From assembly GCA_951812925.1 (NCBI GenBank), contig OX638368.1, positions 69,674,912-69,738,911 on the forward strand: 64,000 nt of DNA, read 5' to 3'. The position numbers were made by a program, and so were the translations under genes. This document shows, piece after piece, positions 1 to 12,037 of this stretch; the stretch's first letter is position 1; the number at the start of each line of letters is the position of its first letter. This stretch comes from Calliopum simillimum (Eukaryota; Arthropoda; Insecta; Diptera; Lauxaniidae). A model generated the notes under the pieces. It was not told the DNA's origin, searched no databases, and worked only from the letters and a program-made list of their open reading frames with translations.

Positions 1-604
1 TGGTGAAATAAATGTTTTTTTTATCAAAATCTCTTTTGGTTAATGAACTTATTTGTGCTAATAAATTATAAATGGTATTCACTGACTTTATAAGTATAAT
101 TAACCATTTATTTAAAACGCGATGTCTTTAAAGTGAAATAAGGAAATGAGGAGTATTTTTTCAAAAGGGCTTATGACCAAAACGAGGCAGAAGTAATGTC
201 ATACACATTATTTGCATAATAATCGATTAGTGGATAAATCTGATTCTTTTAACTACATGTAATTAATTTCAAGCTATCAGGTAAACTTTTCGTGAAAAAA
301 AAAACGCAATTTTATTTATTTATAACAAAGTTTCAGGCAATTAAGATTATGATACTACTTTTGCCTCGTTTTGGTTATAAGCCCTTTTGAAAAATAACTC
401 CTCAAATATACTCACTAGAAAAAATTATCACTGATATGTTTTTTAGAAAAATCAACTTTACAGAAACATGCGACTTCACCCTATTATAAGCTTTAGGTAT
501 TAGCGTTAAGTTTGAACATGAATAACGGTAAATCCTATGTATGCAGTGGGAAATAACCGTGTGGTCCATATTACCCACGTAGTCCATATTTCCCTCCCTT
601 ACCC
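1..604. mobile_element. Tc1/mariner (pogo-type) MITE, truncated by window edge
   Basis: The right end reads ...CCATATTTCCCTCCCTTACCC followed by TA. It matches the right end of the better preserved copy at 30233-46792, whose two ends form an inverted repeat starting GGGTAAGAGAGGGAAATATG and are flanked by TA. Both copies share the same interior order, so this is a second copy whose left part lies outside the window. It holds a 256-bp MITE (148-403). At 464-475 it shows the uninterrupted sequence (CAGAAACATGCG) that in the other copy is split by a DNA transposon. No functional transposase is visible. The TA duplication and GGGTAA end suggest the pogo branch, but that is inference. Confidence 0.75.
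148..403. mobile_element. 256-bp MITE, copy 1 (TIR GAGGAGT, TSD AAAT)
   Basis: The terminal inverted repeat starts GAGGAGTATTTTTTCAAAAG and the other end is its near-perfect complement (...CTTTTGAAAAATAACTCCTC). AAAT occurs on both sides (144-147 and 404-407). The element interrupts the pogo-type MITE, which lacks it at the matching place near 30896. A second copy lies at 5921-6175. Its interior shares a core (AATGTCATA..TTAT, CAATTTTATT, GTCAGCCAATTAATATTATGA-type blocks) with the MITE at 11319 and the foldback element at 6824. Confidence 0.8.
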
Positions 605-982
605 TATATTATTAAGGATTTTCTAGTAAAAAAATTTTAAAAAGGTGTTTTACGATATTATAGGTCGAGGCCGAATAAGAAATACCCTACATATAACCCT
701 AGAAGAGCAAACAGTTTGGATGTTTTTGATTATTTTGAGCTTGGATCGCTCCATGGTTTCTATATTCATTACATATTAATCGGACTTTAAAGGGTTTTTT
801 GAAATTATGGGTGTGCAACCTCATTCCGTTCCAATAAATTATCTTTAGCATCTAAATTTTCCCCAAATAAATCGTTATGAGCATCCAAATTGATTACTAT
901 TATTCTAAAGGCTATGAATTTTATCACGATCTAAAAAATATTTTGTACATCCTCTTTCCCAATCAGAACAGCTCTAGATTGT

Positions 983-1195
983 TTATAGATTTCGTCTTTG
1001 CAGTGGAATTAGAAACCTGGAACCTGGGTACTTAATTCTGCGTCTGATCACTGCAGGGTAAGTACACAGCATATGCTCTGCTTCTTCCAAGTCCTCTTGA
1101 CATCGTTGTTTACCGGGCCCATCTTTTTGGGTAGTAAATAAGTACTTATATAGTGTCCTGACATTTAGGGTATTCCTTAAAACGTGTAAAAGCAT
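983..1195 (-). pseudogene. Decayed LINE ORF2 C-terminus
   Basis: The minus-strand peptide contains CQEDLEEAEHMLCTYPA followed by arginines. This matches the pattern Cys...E-x-x-EH-x-L-C-x-x-P-A that closes ORF2 in RNase-H-bearing arthropod LINEs; the better copy at 24745-25935 has CLDANEQESLEHFLCDCPAL. Only about 70 codons are open and nothing upstream is recognisable. It is a short old fragment. The family assignment rests on this one motif. Confidence 0.4.
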
Positions 1196-1312
1196 CGAAA
1201 GCCTCGTAAGCTCGTAGAACTGTCAAAGTTCGTATTGATTTTGACAACAACTATTTGTTCACTATGCAGAAGGGTTGTGGAAGTATATTGTGCCCCTCTC
1301 TTGGCTAAAGTA

Positions 1313-1620
1313 AGGTTAGGTTAGGGTGGCAGCAATAATGCCACATATATATCGCAGGGGTCCATAGTGATACCACTATCTTTTTTATTAAAGTCTATTC
1401 ATAAACTCTGGTCATTTCAATTGGGTGTTTGACCAAAATGAAGGATCCTGTCGGTATAGCAAATCTTTTAATATCACTTGGTGAATTTTTGTTCTTTTAA
1501 GGAACTGAAAAACGGCTGACCAATGCATTTCAGTCTAATTCTTGCCAAAGCGGGGCAGGACCTGAGTTGTCATTGCCTTCATAAGCCCCGTGTCTTGGTT
1601 TCCAGATAAGAGTCATATAA
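1313..1620 (-). mobile_element. 3'-end fragment of RNase-H LINE
   Basis: On the plus strand it starts with AGGTTAGGTTAGGGTGGC, matching the terminal TTAGGTTAGGTTAGAGTGGC of the truncated LINE at 24602. On the minus strand a broken frame near 1500-1560 gives CPALARIRLKCIGQPFFSSL, closely similar to CPALARARLKSLGKPFFNTL in that LINE. It is therefore the 3' terminus of a second copy of the same family, reading leftward. The body further right has decayed beyond recognition. Confidence 0.6.
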
Positions 1621-2367
1621 TTTCTCATCGATAAGGCTTGGATGGATTCAAATCACTTTCAGACAAGCCTTGAATAAATTCGAAACATTATTTAAGATTT
1701 CAGAGTCGATTACTGTCCGCGGAAATGCATATGTACATCGGAACCGGAAGTGTGCGTACATAGACAATTTCTAACGCATAACTCCATAGCGAGGACCTTT
1801 GCTTAAAAACGGAAGTTATTTCCAACATCTGGATTAGTTAACTCTTTAAAAATTGTAATTATTTGAATTAGATACCAAATTTTTGAATAAAAACACCTCC
1901 CAACCAAATGAAAAATTTTAGCACCTTTGGATAAAATCTATGCCATATACCTATATGGCATAATGCGAAATAAAAAAAATCGTACAGCATTATTGAATCA
2001 TGTTAGAGGTCTAAATTTTTTTACACTTATTAAACCATACATAAAATTTTCAATTAAAACTATTTGTTTAATAAAAATAATAAAAATATGAAGTGAACTT
2101 TTTCTGGAAAATACGTCATTGGATATCGTTGTTCATTCGTTTTAGTCATTACTGATACACAAATTCGGTAAAATACGTGTCTTTTTATTTTTCATAACCT
2201 ATTAGAAAAGCTTTATGAGACCCCAAGGACATGTTTTTTTTTTTTTTGATAAAATTTTCAAATTACAAAGTTTTGTGAAGGCTATCAATTTCTAAAATAC
2301 ACCCTTTTTATGAAAATCAGAAAAATCGCAAATTTCAACACCCTGTATTTTAACAACAAATATAGTA

Positions 2368-3863
2368 GAGTGTCTGGGGCTTTTAACCTAGGATTTCTAC
2401 AAGACCGAATGAATTTATATGGTTGGGATGGGATTTTGTTTTAAATGCCATAAAAAAAAAAGTTTACCCAAAATTTTTTTGTACTTTTGATTTGTGTATT
2501 AACTATTAAAAGTTAGTACAACACTACATTAAAAATAATTGTAACATTTTGCAAAATATTTTTTCTAAACTAATTTCAGGTCGCTGAACATGAAAACCCC
2601 AATTATTTTTTATTCCTCTTAGCCGTTCCCGAGTTATTCGGACTTTTCTATTTTCGATATTATAGCTTCATATACATCAATATATTTGTATAACGCCAAA
2701 TCCGATCGATTTTGTTTTATCACGTTTATAAAGAGTGACAAATGACGCTTCTAACGAGTATACCAACGATTCTGCTCCGAATAAAATGAACTGAGTTATA
2801 CCAAGAAAAACTTGGATTTTTTGAAAAAATTTTAAAATTTTTCATATCAATTTTAAATGAAACACTTAGTTTTTCGCATATATTATTTTCAAATGTATTT
2901 TTTTAGCAATTTAATTTAGTGGCACATTAAATTGCAAAGATTTCAAGCCTATGGTGAGCAAAATCGAATGAAATTTCGAGAAGATATTAAGGTTTTAGTG
3001 CAATAAAGACATTTCGATTTCTTTCAAAAATTAGTATTTTTGATACAATTGCAACATGATCCTCAATGTTCTTCTACAAAAAATGATGAGAAGTTGTCTA
3101 GAGCATCTTTAAAATGTTCAGTGAGTGTGGAGTGGCCGATCTGGATCAGAAAAATTGGATCTGTTGACCAAGGCTGAACATTTTGAAAATGCTCAGGACA
3201 ACTTCTCATCATCATTATTGCACAATATCCTTAATATCTTCACGAAATTGCATTCAATTTTGCTCAGCATAAGCTTAAAATGTTTGGAATTTAATGTACC
3301 ATTGAGTAAAAGTGGAAAAAAATTTATTTAAAAACAAAATGTGCGAAAAACTAAGTGTTTCATTTGAGGTTGGTATGAAAATTTTTAATAAATTTTTAAA
3401 AAATCTAAGTTTTTCTTGATATAACTTATTCAATTTTGATCGGAGCATAATCATTGGTGTTCTCGTTAGAAGAGCCATTACTCACTCTTTGTAAGCGTTG
3501 TAAAATAAAATCGATCGGACTTGGCGTTCTATAAACATATTGATGTATATGAAGCTATAACCTCGAAAATATAAATGTCCGAATAACTCGGGAACGGTCC
3601 AAAGAAATAAAAACTAAGTGGGCTTTTCGTGTTCAGCGACTCTAAATTAGTTTCGAAAAAATAGTTTGCAAAATGTTACATCTATTTTGGACTAAGCGTT
3701 GTATTAACTTTTTATAGCTATTGCTTAAATGAAGAAAAAATCAAATGCACAAAAATATGTTTGGTAAACTTTTCTTTTTATAGTATAAAAAACAAAATCC
3801 CACCTCAACTATATAAATTCATTCACTCTAATAAAAATCCTAGGTTAAAAGTCTCAGGCACTC
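2368..3863. mobile_element. Long-arm palindromic (foldback) element, ~1.5 kb
   Basis: The left arm starts GAGTGTCTGGGGCTTTTAAC and the right arm ends with its diverged complement (GTTAAAAGTCTCAGGCACTC). Complementary blocks continue inward for about 700 bp, for example CCGTTCCCGAGTTATTCGGA at 2620 against TCCGAATAACTCGGGAACGG at 3577, and the matched ACTAAGTGTTTCATT / AATGAAACACTTAGT pair. The axis lies near 3110-3150. The arms have diverged, so the element is old. I could not identify a TSD and the ends are approximate. No coding content is credible; open frames here occur as mirror images in both arms. Confidence 0.7.
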
Positions 3864-4251
3864 CACTTATCGTAAAACACATTTAAAATTACTATTTTAA
3901 TCTCTGTAACGGGTACTTCTAGAGAATAGTTCTAGTAAATTTCTTTGTAATTGAAGTTGTTTCCAACACCGACTACGGTGTTATGTCCAAAAAGGCAAAA
4001 CGAAGAGGCCTACTGCGTGTGACTTTTCATAAAACTATGTTCGTTTTCAAATCGCGATATCTCATGAACGGTAAGTCGGAAGGAAAAAGTGTTGGTAAAG
4101 ACATTCATAGAGAATAACATGTTCTGCAAAATCCAACAAAAAAAAAAATTTTCTACGGCATATCGGAATATTTTGCAAAAACAGTTTTTTTCTAAATTTT
4201 AGGGTTGTCAAAATATATCTCCTAAGCTTTAAGTTGTACAAAAAAAAGCAA

Positions 4252-4289
<38 letters not shown>

Positions 4290-4292
<3 letters not shown>

Positions 4293-4860
4293 TGTTTTTG
4301 GAACAGATGATGATTTACATTATTAGCTAACCAACAATGAAAATACATTGATGGTTGGAGCTTACTGTTCAGTGTTTTTGAGTAAAACAACAATAAAAAC
4401 ACAAAAAACAAGGCAAAAATACACATAAATAAAAAAGCAAAAAAATGTATCGGAAGGCTGGTTTGCGTTACTAGTTTCGGGACCCACCACAGGTCAAAAT
4501 TGACTATAATAAGTCAATTCCTCATCAGACGCTTTGCCGACATCTTTTAGAATTCTGCAAGCATACTTTATTTAACTTTTAGCATAGATTAGACGAGAAT
4601 CACAGCTACAAGAAAAACACAGCGCATGCAAAAATTCAAATTTCTTTGTTTTTCCCTTCATATGCATTGCCAAGCCGTTGTGAGTCATTGATATTATACT
4701 ATTTTTGCATAGCGTTTCGTTTGCAGGGTTTTTTGCCGAGACAAAACGAAGTAGCAAGCGCATTCGTATGTGTATCAGTTGGCTCTCTGAGATTTTCTAA
4801 ATTTTTTTGTTTTTGGAACAGATGATGATTTACATTATTAGCTAACCAACAATATGCAAT
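4290..4860. repeat. ~505-bp repeat unit related to the array at 54.4-56.4 kb
   Basis: One full unit plus the start of the next. GGAACAGATGATGATTTACA occurs near 4311 and again near 4816, about 505 bp apart. Between them are the same landmarks as in the array at 54420-56392: TGTATCGGAAGGCTGGTTTG, GGGACCCACCACAGGTCAAA, AAGTCAATTCCTCATCAGAC and the short palindrome TTGACTATAATAAGTCAA. A run of about 24 T precedes the unit (4257-4283). The function is unknown. Confidence 0.75.
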
Positions 4861-5920
4861 ATGCTCTTTGTTGAACAAGCAATTCCCTATAAGCTGGTAT
4901 TTTTATTTTTTGCTGCGACGCTCCGTTTATGTGTTATCACAATTTAAAAAAATAACTCAGTTTCAAAAACCTCGAAAAACTTTCTAGGTACAGAAAAGAT
5001 CACAACTTTTTAATAGGTAAACTTTTTTATTTATATTATAAGCTAAACATTCCACTTTTAAAAATTAAATTACATGCGGTCTTGTAGAAATCCTACGTAT
5101 ACGTGTTTTTAACGCCCTGGGAACTCTACTAATAGTACTTGGACCAAATCCTCCCGCATTATTAATCTTGCACATGGGTACCATATTGCCAAATTTGAGA
5201 GAAATCGAAAAAAAAAAAATTTCAGCTGGTACACTTGGCGTGTTTCGTTCCATATAAGGGTGATCCAATGAGATCCCTTTTCCAACTGGGTTGTTTTGAC
5301 AACTGTGTTAAATGACTTGTCCATATGATGTTTGTGTTCAGTATTTAAGACGACTCAATCATGAGTCAGTGTTGCCAGTTGGTTACATTTTAAAAATTTT
5401 GCGTAACTTTTCGGCCTCTCACGTAACTTGTTAGTAAAATTTGTATTTTGGCAATTTTTCGTAACTTGTTCGCAATTTCCCATTACCCTACTTTATATTT
5501 AAGATTTTTTCTTAATATTTGCAGGACTAAAAAAAACGAAATATCGGTATGGCACTGCCCAAAAAAACTAATAACACATAATGCATCAGTAGTTGCAATC
5601 ACCCTCATTTTATGGCCGTTTAAGCGTTGTACCGGACACCGAATCCTGTGAATTTTATACTACTTTTAATCCGGAGACTTAGCTGTGATGGGATTTATCT
5701 ATTTAGCCGTTCAATCCTACCTGTTTCCACCGGCCAAAAGATATTTTATTTTGACAGTTAATGTCATGAGTGGGAAAATACAAGTTTTTCTTCCTTTTCT
5801 TCTGAATTTGCTCTTTTTTAATGCCATTTTATTTCGATTTTCAAAGTTTAGGGGTCGAAAATATCTAAAATGGCTCTGCTGAGATTTTCTCTATTGGAAA
5901 CGTAGTATTATTTTATAAAT
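4861..5920. other. No supported gene
   Basis: Open frames of 60-72 codons here overlap in several frames and show no domain. The piece 5640-5790 shares blocks (ACCTGTTTCCACCGGC, TTTTGACAGTTAATGTCA) with 59866-59990, suggesting a short dispersed repeat. The rest holds nothing I recognise. Confidence 0.5.
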
Positions 5921-6175
5921 GAGGAGTGTTTTTTCAAAAGGGCTTATAACCAAAACGAGGCAAAAGTTATGTCATACACATTATTTGCATAATAATCGAT
6001 TAGTGGATAAATCTGATCTTTTTAACTAAATGTAATTAATTTCAAGCCATCAGGTAAACTTTTCGTGAAAAAAGAACCCAATTTTATTTATTTATAACAA
6101 AGTATCAGGCAATTAATATTATGATACTACTTTTGCCTCATTTTGGTTATAAGCCCTTTTGAAAAATAACTCCTC
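5921..6175. mobile_element. 256-bp MITE family, copy 2 (TSD AAAT)
   Basis: It has the same ends as copy 1 (GAGGAGTGTTTTTTCAAAAG and its complement) and the same interior, with AAAT at 5917-5920 and 6176-6179. Both copies carry the same flanking tetranucleotide. Either AAAT is a preferred target, or the true ends lie one or two bases further out. Confidence 0.8.
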
Positions 6176-6823
6176 AAATATTCATCATGATCTATAAGCT
6201 ATATTTCCGCAGGTTTAGGTGATAAGACTAAATTCAAGCTCAGGTATACATTGGATTTATTTGGAATTATTAAATATATTTAAGCTATTTTTTTCGTAAT
6301 ACAAAAATTTATGTACAAATAGTGAGAACACCATTCCTAAACTGAGCCATCTAAACTTCAAGGTTTTTCAATTTTGCTGATTGATGAAAGAAAATATACC
6401 CTAAACAAATTACAGCGAAATTTTTATTTTACATAAACTATTATTCAGACAACATTAATTTTTAGAACATGTTTTAAGACAAAAATATATGTTTATTAAA
6501 GCTTAGAAAATAATTTTTTTCTGATAGAAAAAATTTGATTTTTTAAAATAAATTAAAAATCTTGTTTCCGAAAAAATACCAATACCAAAAATATCAAATT
6601 TTAAATTTTTTGTCTTTAAAAAATTTTAATTTTTCGAAATACCACCCGCGATTTTTTCAGGGATAATGTTGGGGACCCTTCCAGTGTCAAAATCCGCGAA
6701 CGGCGAAATCGAACGTCCAGCCGTTTTTTTTTCGACATTTTCACTTTCCAACGATTTTTTGAGTATGTCTCGGTGTTTATATACTTATTATGTACACATA
6801 TATATGTAAATACGTGTATATTA

Positions 6824-8088
6824 GGGTGGGCCAAATTGTATGGACGAAATTTTATCGACCTCGGCTACCCCCCTATGTGAAAGTTCATTCAATTCTATGA
6901 ATATTTGCCCCAGGAACTATACCTCTGCGTTCAACTTTAGTTCGGCGCATTTTTGATCGAAAATTTTACCTTTTATTAATATTTTTTTTATTTTCATACT
7001 AAATTTTAAAAATTTTTATAAAAAAAAGTAATGTCATTATATGATTTGGCTGGTATTCTGTCAGTAATCAATTAAATTGGGTTCTGTTTACATAAAATGT
7101 TTACTTGATGGTGTGGAATTGATGCTATATATTTAAAAAAGTGATATTCAAATAGCCGATTATTATGACCGACTTTCAAAATAAACGATTCATATTTTTG
7201 GATAAACTTTTTCAAACAAAACACCAACCTAGGCTGAAAGTTCATTCAATTCTAGGAATATTTGCCCATACCTTTACGTTCAACTTTAGTTCGACGCATT
7301 ATCGATTGAAAATTTTACCTTGCGTTTAATATTTATTTTTATGCTTAATTTTCAAAATTCCTATAGAGACAAAAGTAATATCATAATATGTTTTGGCTGG
7401 TATTCTATCAGTAATCAATAAAATTGAGTTCTGCTTTTACGAAAAGTTTACTTGATAGCCTGGAATTGATTATATTTATTCCAAAAAATTATATCGGTCA
7501 AATAACCGATTTATCATATTTTTACATGGATTTTTTCAATCGAAACACCAACCCAAGTGTTTTTGGATGCTAGGATGCCAAATATGACACTCATTTTTTC
7601 CCAGGGCAACATCTAGTAGCAGTTTGAGGAAATAAATCAGCCGCTTTTTTTAATTTTACAGAACAATTTACCAAAAATCCATGTAAAAATATGAATGTTT
7701 GAAAAAATTCATCCAAAAATATAAATCGGTTATTTTGAAAGTCGGTCATAATAATCGGCTATTTGACCCATATCACTTTTTTAAATACAATATATAGCAT
7801 CAATTCCACACTATCAAGTAAATTTCTTATGAAAACAGAACCCAATTTAATTGATTGCCGACAGAATACCAGCCAAATCATATAATGACATTACTTTTGT
7901 CTTTATAAAAAAGTTTAAAATTTAGTCTGAAAATAAAAAAAATATTAATAAAAGGAAAACTTTTCGATCAAAAATGCGCCGAACTAAAGTTGAACGCAGA
8001 GGTATAGTTCCTTGGGCAAATATTCATAGAATTGAATGAACTTTCACATAGGGGGGTAGCCGAGATCAGTTTTTAAATCGGCCCACCC
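6824..8088. mobile_element. Foldback element with GGGTGGGCC ends, TSD TA
   Basis: The ends are GGGTGGGCC and GGCCCACCC, flanked by TA at 6822-6823 and 8089-8090. The arms are long: AAGTTCATTCAATTCTATGA at about 6880 is matched by TCATAGAATTGAATGAACTT at about 8024, and the GAACTATACCTCTGCGTTCA block by its complement near 7990. A further rearranged copy of arm sequence occurs at 7220-7560, so the element grew by internal duplication. The TA TSD fits Tc1/mariner-mobilised MITEs. No coding sequence is visible. Confidence 0.8.
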
Positions 8089-9800
8089 TAGTATATATAT
8101 ATACTTATATATGTATTAATGTGTAATATATATATGCATATACATATACATACATACGTACATATCTATATATAAAAGGTATCATTGCCGCAACTTGCAT
8201 TTTTAAAAAAAAAAACGGTTTTTCATATTTAAGAAAAACACAAACAAAAACCGGAAACAGCAATAGTCATTCCAGATGTGATTTTTGATACTTTATCCAA
8301 ACACGGCCTTAGAATTGCTCTATTACGTCTGGACTTTGAGATATCCTTACATAAAAGTTTAAAGGACACCACTTTTTTCCTATTTTTGAAGTTTGTAGTG
8401 CTGAATACTAAAAAATACTTGCTTTATACGAAGTTAAATTTAAAAAAAAAAAAGAAAATTAAAAAAGCAATATTTTGAAAAAATGTAAAAGTTTATTCAT
8501 TGAGATTTGGATTTTGCGAGAAAAATTTTAAAATAGAAGAGAAGGAATTATTATTAAAGAAAATTTTAAAACATAAAATTTCAATTTAAAATAAAAAAAA
8601 AAAAAATATTGTAAAGACTTTGCTGGAATAAACCATTTACTAAGTTAATATAAATTGAACACTTCCGCAAAGAAAAAGTGCTAAATAAAGGCCAAAAGAA
8701 ACACATAAGCGGATATATAAGAAAATTCATAAAACTAAAGGAAAAACAAAAATCAATTTAAGAAGATAATTGGGCATTTCTGGAACAATCCCAGGTCTGA
8801 TGGACAATACCAGAACTCATCATTATTCTTTTGTTAAAAGGATCTAGATGGACGCAGGATCCTGTTTTATTTAAATATATAAAAGACACCATAATATGGA
8901 ATATGGATTAGTAATATTTTTTTTTCTCATTGAGTTAAGTTTCTTTATATAATTTTTATAGAATGGAATTTGTTTTTTTTTTTTTGTATAACTTATCATA
9001 CATATTAATTCTTATTTCTTCCCTTTTGGCAGTTAATTAATTAATTAATAGCATCAAACCGATTTTGTGATCACAACATCGTTCCTGTTGCTGCAAATTT
9101 TGTAAAATCCTATAAAAAGGATCAATTACTGTAAGTAGTCTTAATATTTAATTTACATATTACATACTTCTAAAAACGAAGTTGATTTCAAATTTGAATT
9201 ATTATGAGGTCACAATTTAACTTTAATACTTAGTACAATTTTGAAATCGAAAACTAAACTTAATTCTAATAAATGTCTTAGTGTTAAATTTGGATAAAAC
9301 ATGATTGAGTAATTTATTTACAATTTCGAGATGGGATAGAAAAAGTCTAAAAATTATGTAAATGTAGGTCTCAAAACTAAAGTAGGGGTTATTTCGAATT
9401 TAGTCTATGAAATAACCAAGGATGGGGAGGGCATATACATTGATGAATCAACATCTTCATTAATATATATAAATCTGTTGGTTACTGAAGCATTGTAGTA
9501 TAATAATTAGAGAAATGATAAATTTTGTTAACTGGCTGTAGACCCACAAAGCCGGGAGTCTAACTTCTTTTGGTACAAACTACATCTTAAGTAACCATCA
9601 GCCACGTTACAAGTTATATAACAAGACAAGGTAATTTTAAGCCGAAAAATCTGGTATGACAGCTAATAGTCCTAGCTTTTTTCTTGATAACTCAATCAAA
9701 CCGATAACGATATCTTTTTTTTTTGTCGGAGATATCTTTACCAAAAGAGTTAAAAAAGTGCAAAAACATGATTTTTGGCTATATTGGATGTTATATGCAG
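8089..9800. other. Low-complexity A/T-rich stretch, no gene
   Basis: A TA/CATA microsatellite runs from 8089 to about 8175, followed by A/T-rich sequence with many homopolymer runs. No credible open frame or RNA gene is seen. Confidence 0.5.
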
Positions 9801-10102
9801 GATAAATTTCCCTAGTGGGATTTCCAATGAAAAGCAGAACAAGCTCTAAAACTTCGACATAAATTTTCCGCGCATGATTCATCTGCAGCTAGTGATTGAT
9901 GACCATCGCGGTTTTCTTCTGGAAAGGTTCCAATCCTTTTTTATCTTCCACTGAGAAATTTGGGACACATTGGCACCTTTCCAGAAGAAAACCGCGATGG
10001 TCATCAGTCACTAGCTGCAGATGAATCATGCGCGGAAAATTTATGTCGAGGTTTTAGAGCTTGTTCTGCTTTTCATTGGAAATCCCACTAGGGAAATTTA
10101 TC
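9801..10102. repeat. Near-perfect hairpin, ~128-bp arms, 45-bp loop
   Basis: The left arm 9801-9929 and right arm 9975-10102 are complementary with few mismatches (one visible difference: ATGACCATC...GTGATTGATG against CATCAGTCAC). The two halves encode the same short peptide in opposite directions (starting MNHARKIYVEVLELVLLFIG), which is a consequence of the palindrome and not a gene. Sequence at 10140-10270 has a diverged direct repeat near 10495-10545 (CAGCGACCTCGAAAG against CAGCGACGTCGAAAG). This is probably the core of a foldback transposon whose outer ends I could not fix. Confidence 0.7.
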
Positions 10103-11318
10103 ATAGGAATATCTTGAATGTATTGAAACACTTGCATTTTATCGTGAAAATAAATGTTCCCGCATCTCCAGCGACGTCGAAAGTACAAGGTAGGATCTCA
10201 AAAATTAATGAAAATAGCGTTAAACCGGCAGATATCCCCAGTGGCCGGCAATACGGCAGGACGGCGGTTCAGTCTGTGGCCGATATCTCGAGAAGATTTT
10301 GTCAAAAAGTGTTGTGCGACCACTCATTTTGTTCGTCACAATCTATGCTACAAGACTACATTCCGAGAAACAAAAATGAAAAATGTTCCTACGATTAATG
10401 GCAATTTAATCTAACAAAAATCTCAAATTTTTTTTTTTTTTTCGAGAGATATCTTAAATATCTTGAAATCTTGGAATCTTTTCCAAAAACTGGCAATGCC
10501 ATTGTCTTCAGCGACCTCGAAAGCATAAAGTAGGACAGAAAAAAAAATTTTTCCAATCCTTTTTTATCAATTTCCACGGGCTGAAAGAACCCCATTCTCG
10601 TACGATCAATGCAGCGCTACTTATCGAGCTTGCGCGAGTGCTAAATCTCAATATTTTTTTACCAAAATTTACATACGTAGTTTCTAGACCATACCGAACA
10701 TTTTGAGTGCTGAGCACCTAAAATCGGAACACCTTTAGTTTTTTTGGGTCAGCCTAATAGATATATAGACTATGATATAAAAAAACAAAATGATTTTTTA
10801 ATTTTTTTTTCTTGTAAAATCTGCACTTTGATTTTGACTTCTTTTTAATTTTTCCAAAAAAAATAATTTTTTTTTTTAGAAATCAATTCATTTCGCCGAA
10901 ACCAACCAAAAAGTGATGTGAATATCTTTGTAGGTAATTTACCTTTAATATGAAATATAGAACTTTTAAACAGAAACATTGGCTCTTGAGATTTGTTTAC
11001 ATATGGAACTATCTTTTTTTTTTGGTCCAAAAACCGAAAATGACCGATATCTCAAAAACGACGTGAAAGAAAAAAAAAATATTGCGATTTTTAGAATCAG
11101 CAGCCGATTTTACTTATAAAATGCATAATGGTATTCAATGGGAATTTTGGCTGTAAACACTGATTTTTGTCGTTTAGACCTTCATTCAAGCCCAAGGCAG
11201 GATATTTTTATTTTCAGGTGTTTTGATCCAAACCAAGTATGCAGTCTTTGACCTGCTCTTAAGATAATTTTTGATAACCTTTGATTTTATCATTATTATA
11301 AAAAAGTGCACCCTAATA
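10103..11318. other. Repeat-derived sequence, no supported gene
   Basis: Open frames of 60-125 codons overlap on both strands and derive from the neighbouring palindrome. Poly-A and poly-T runs are frequent. No domain is recognised. Confidence 0.4.
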
Positions 11319-11542
11319 TATATGAGCCGTTCAAAATGACAATGGTGCAACTCCAAAACGCAAAAGTAATGTCATATAAATTATGTGCCATAATGATCGG
11401 TTGTTTGGTCGATATCATTTTTTCAATAATTCCATATCGTTATCTAAATTTTTCGTGAAAACAGAAATCAATTTTATTCATCCCTAACAAAATGTCAGCC
11501 AATTAATATTATGACATTACTTTTGGAGTTGCGGCTCATATA
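11319..11542. mobile_element. ~224-bp MITE (TATGAGCC ends)
   Basis: TATGAGCC...GCAACTCCAAAA...AAGTAATGTCATA at the left is mirrored by TATGACATTACTTTTGGAGT...GGCTCATA at the right. Its interior (AATTCC..TATC..TAAATTTTTCGTGAAAACAGAA.TCAATTTTATT, GTCAGCCAATTAATATTATG) matches the cores of the MITEs at 148 and 5921 and, more loosely, the foldback element at 6824. The TSD could not be decided in the surrounding TATATA. Confidence 0.65.
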
Positions 11543-12037
11543 TGTATCTACATATTTATAAAGTAAAATAAAAATTGCTTATCTAAAACATGACGCATCT
11601 TTATTCTTCATCTTTCATCTTATGGTAAGCATATGGCCAGGAAATTAACATTCTTTCCAACAACCTTTCACTGAAACGGGTCGCTGTGATCGCAGTTAAA
11701 AATCTGCCATGCTGAAGAGCAAGTCCACTGGCCTTAGATTTCAAGGAGAAGCTTGGAGTGCTTCATTGAAAAATTAGATTTAAATTTTAAATCATTTTTG
11801 TTCGTGTATAAATTTATATGTTAATAATATTCAAGGCAACGTGCAAAGTTTTTTCTTGCTAGTAACCATGGGAGTAAGTTTTTTTGCGTGGCGTTTGGAA
11901 ATGAATTCCGCGATCTTGTCTTCACAAAATTAAATCAAGGGTTTTCCAACAGGGACTTGACAAGTTTTTTGTTTTTAGAACAATCAAAAACCCGTGTTAT
12001 AAATGTATAAATACTACATAGAAAGTATAGCCGGAGA

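Noticed and set aside
10021..10398. 125-codon plus-strand frame with a mirror frame at 9637-9882
   Set aside because: It comes from the hairpin at 9801-10102; identical N-termini on opposite strands are a palindrome effect.
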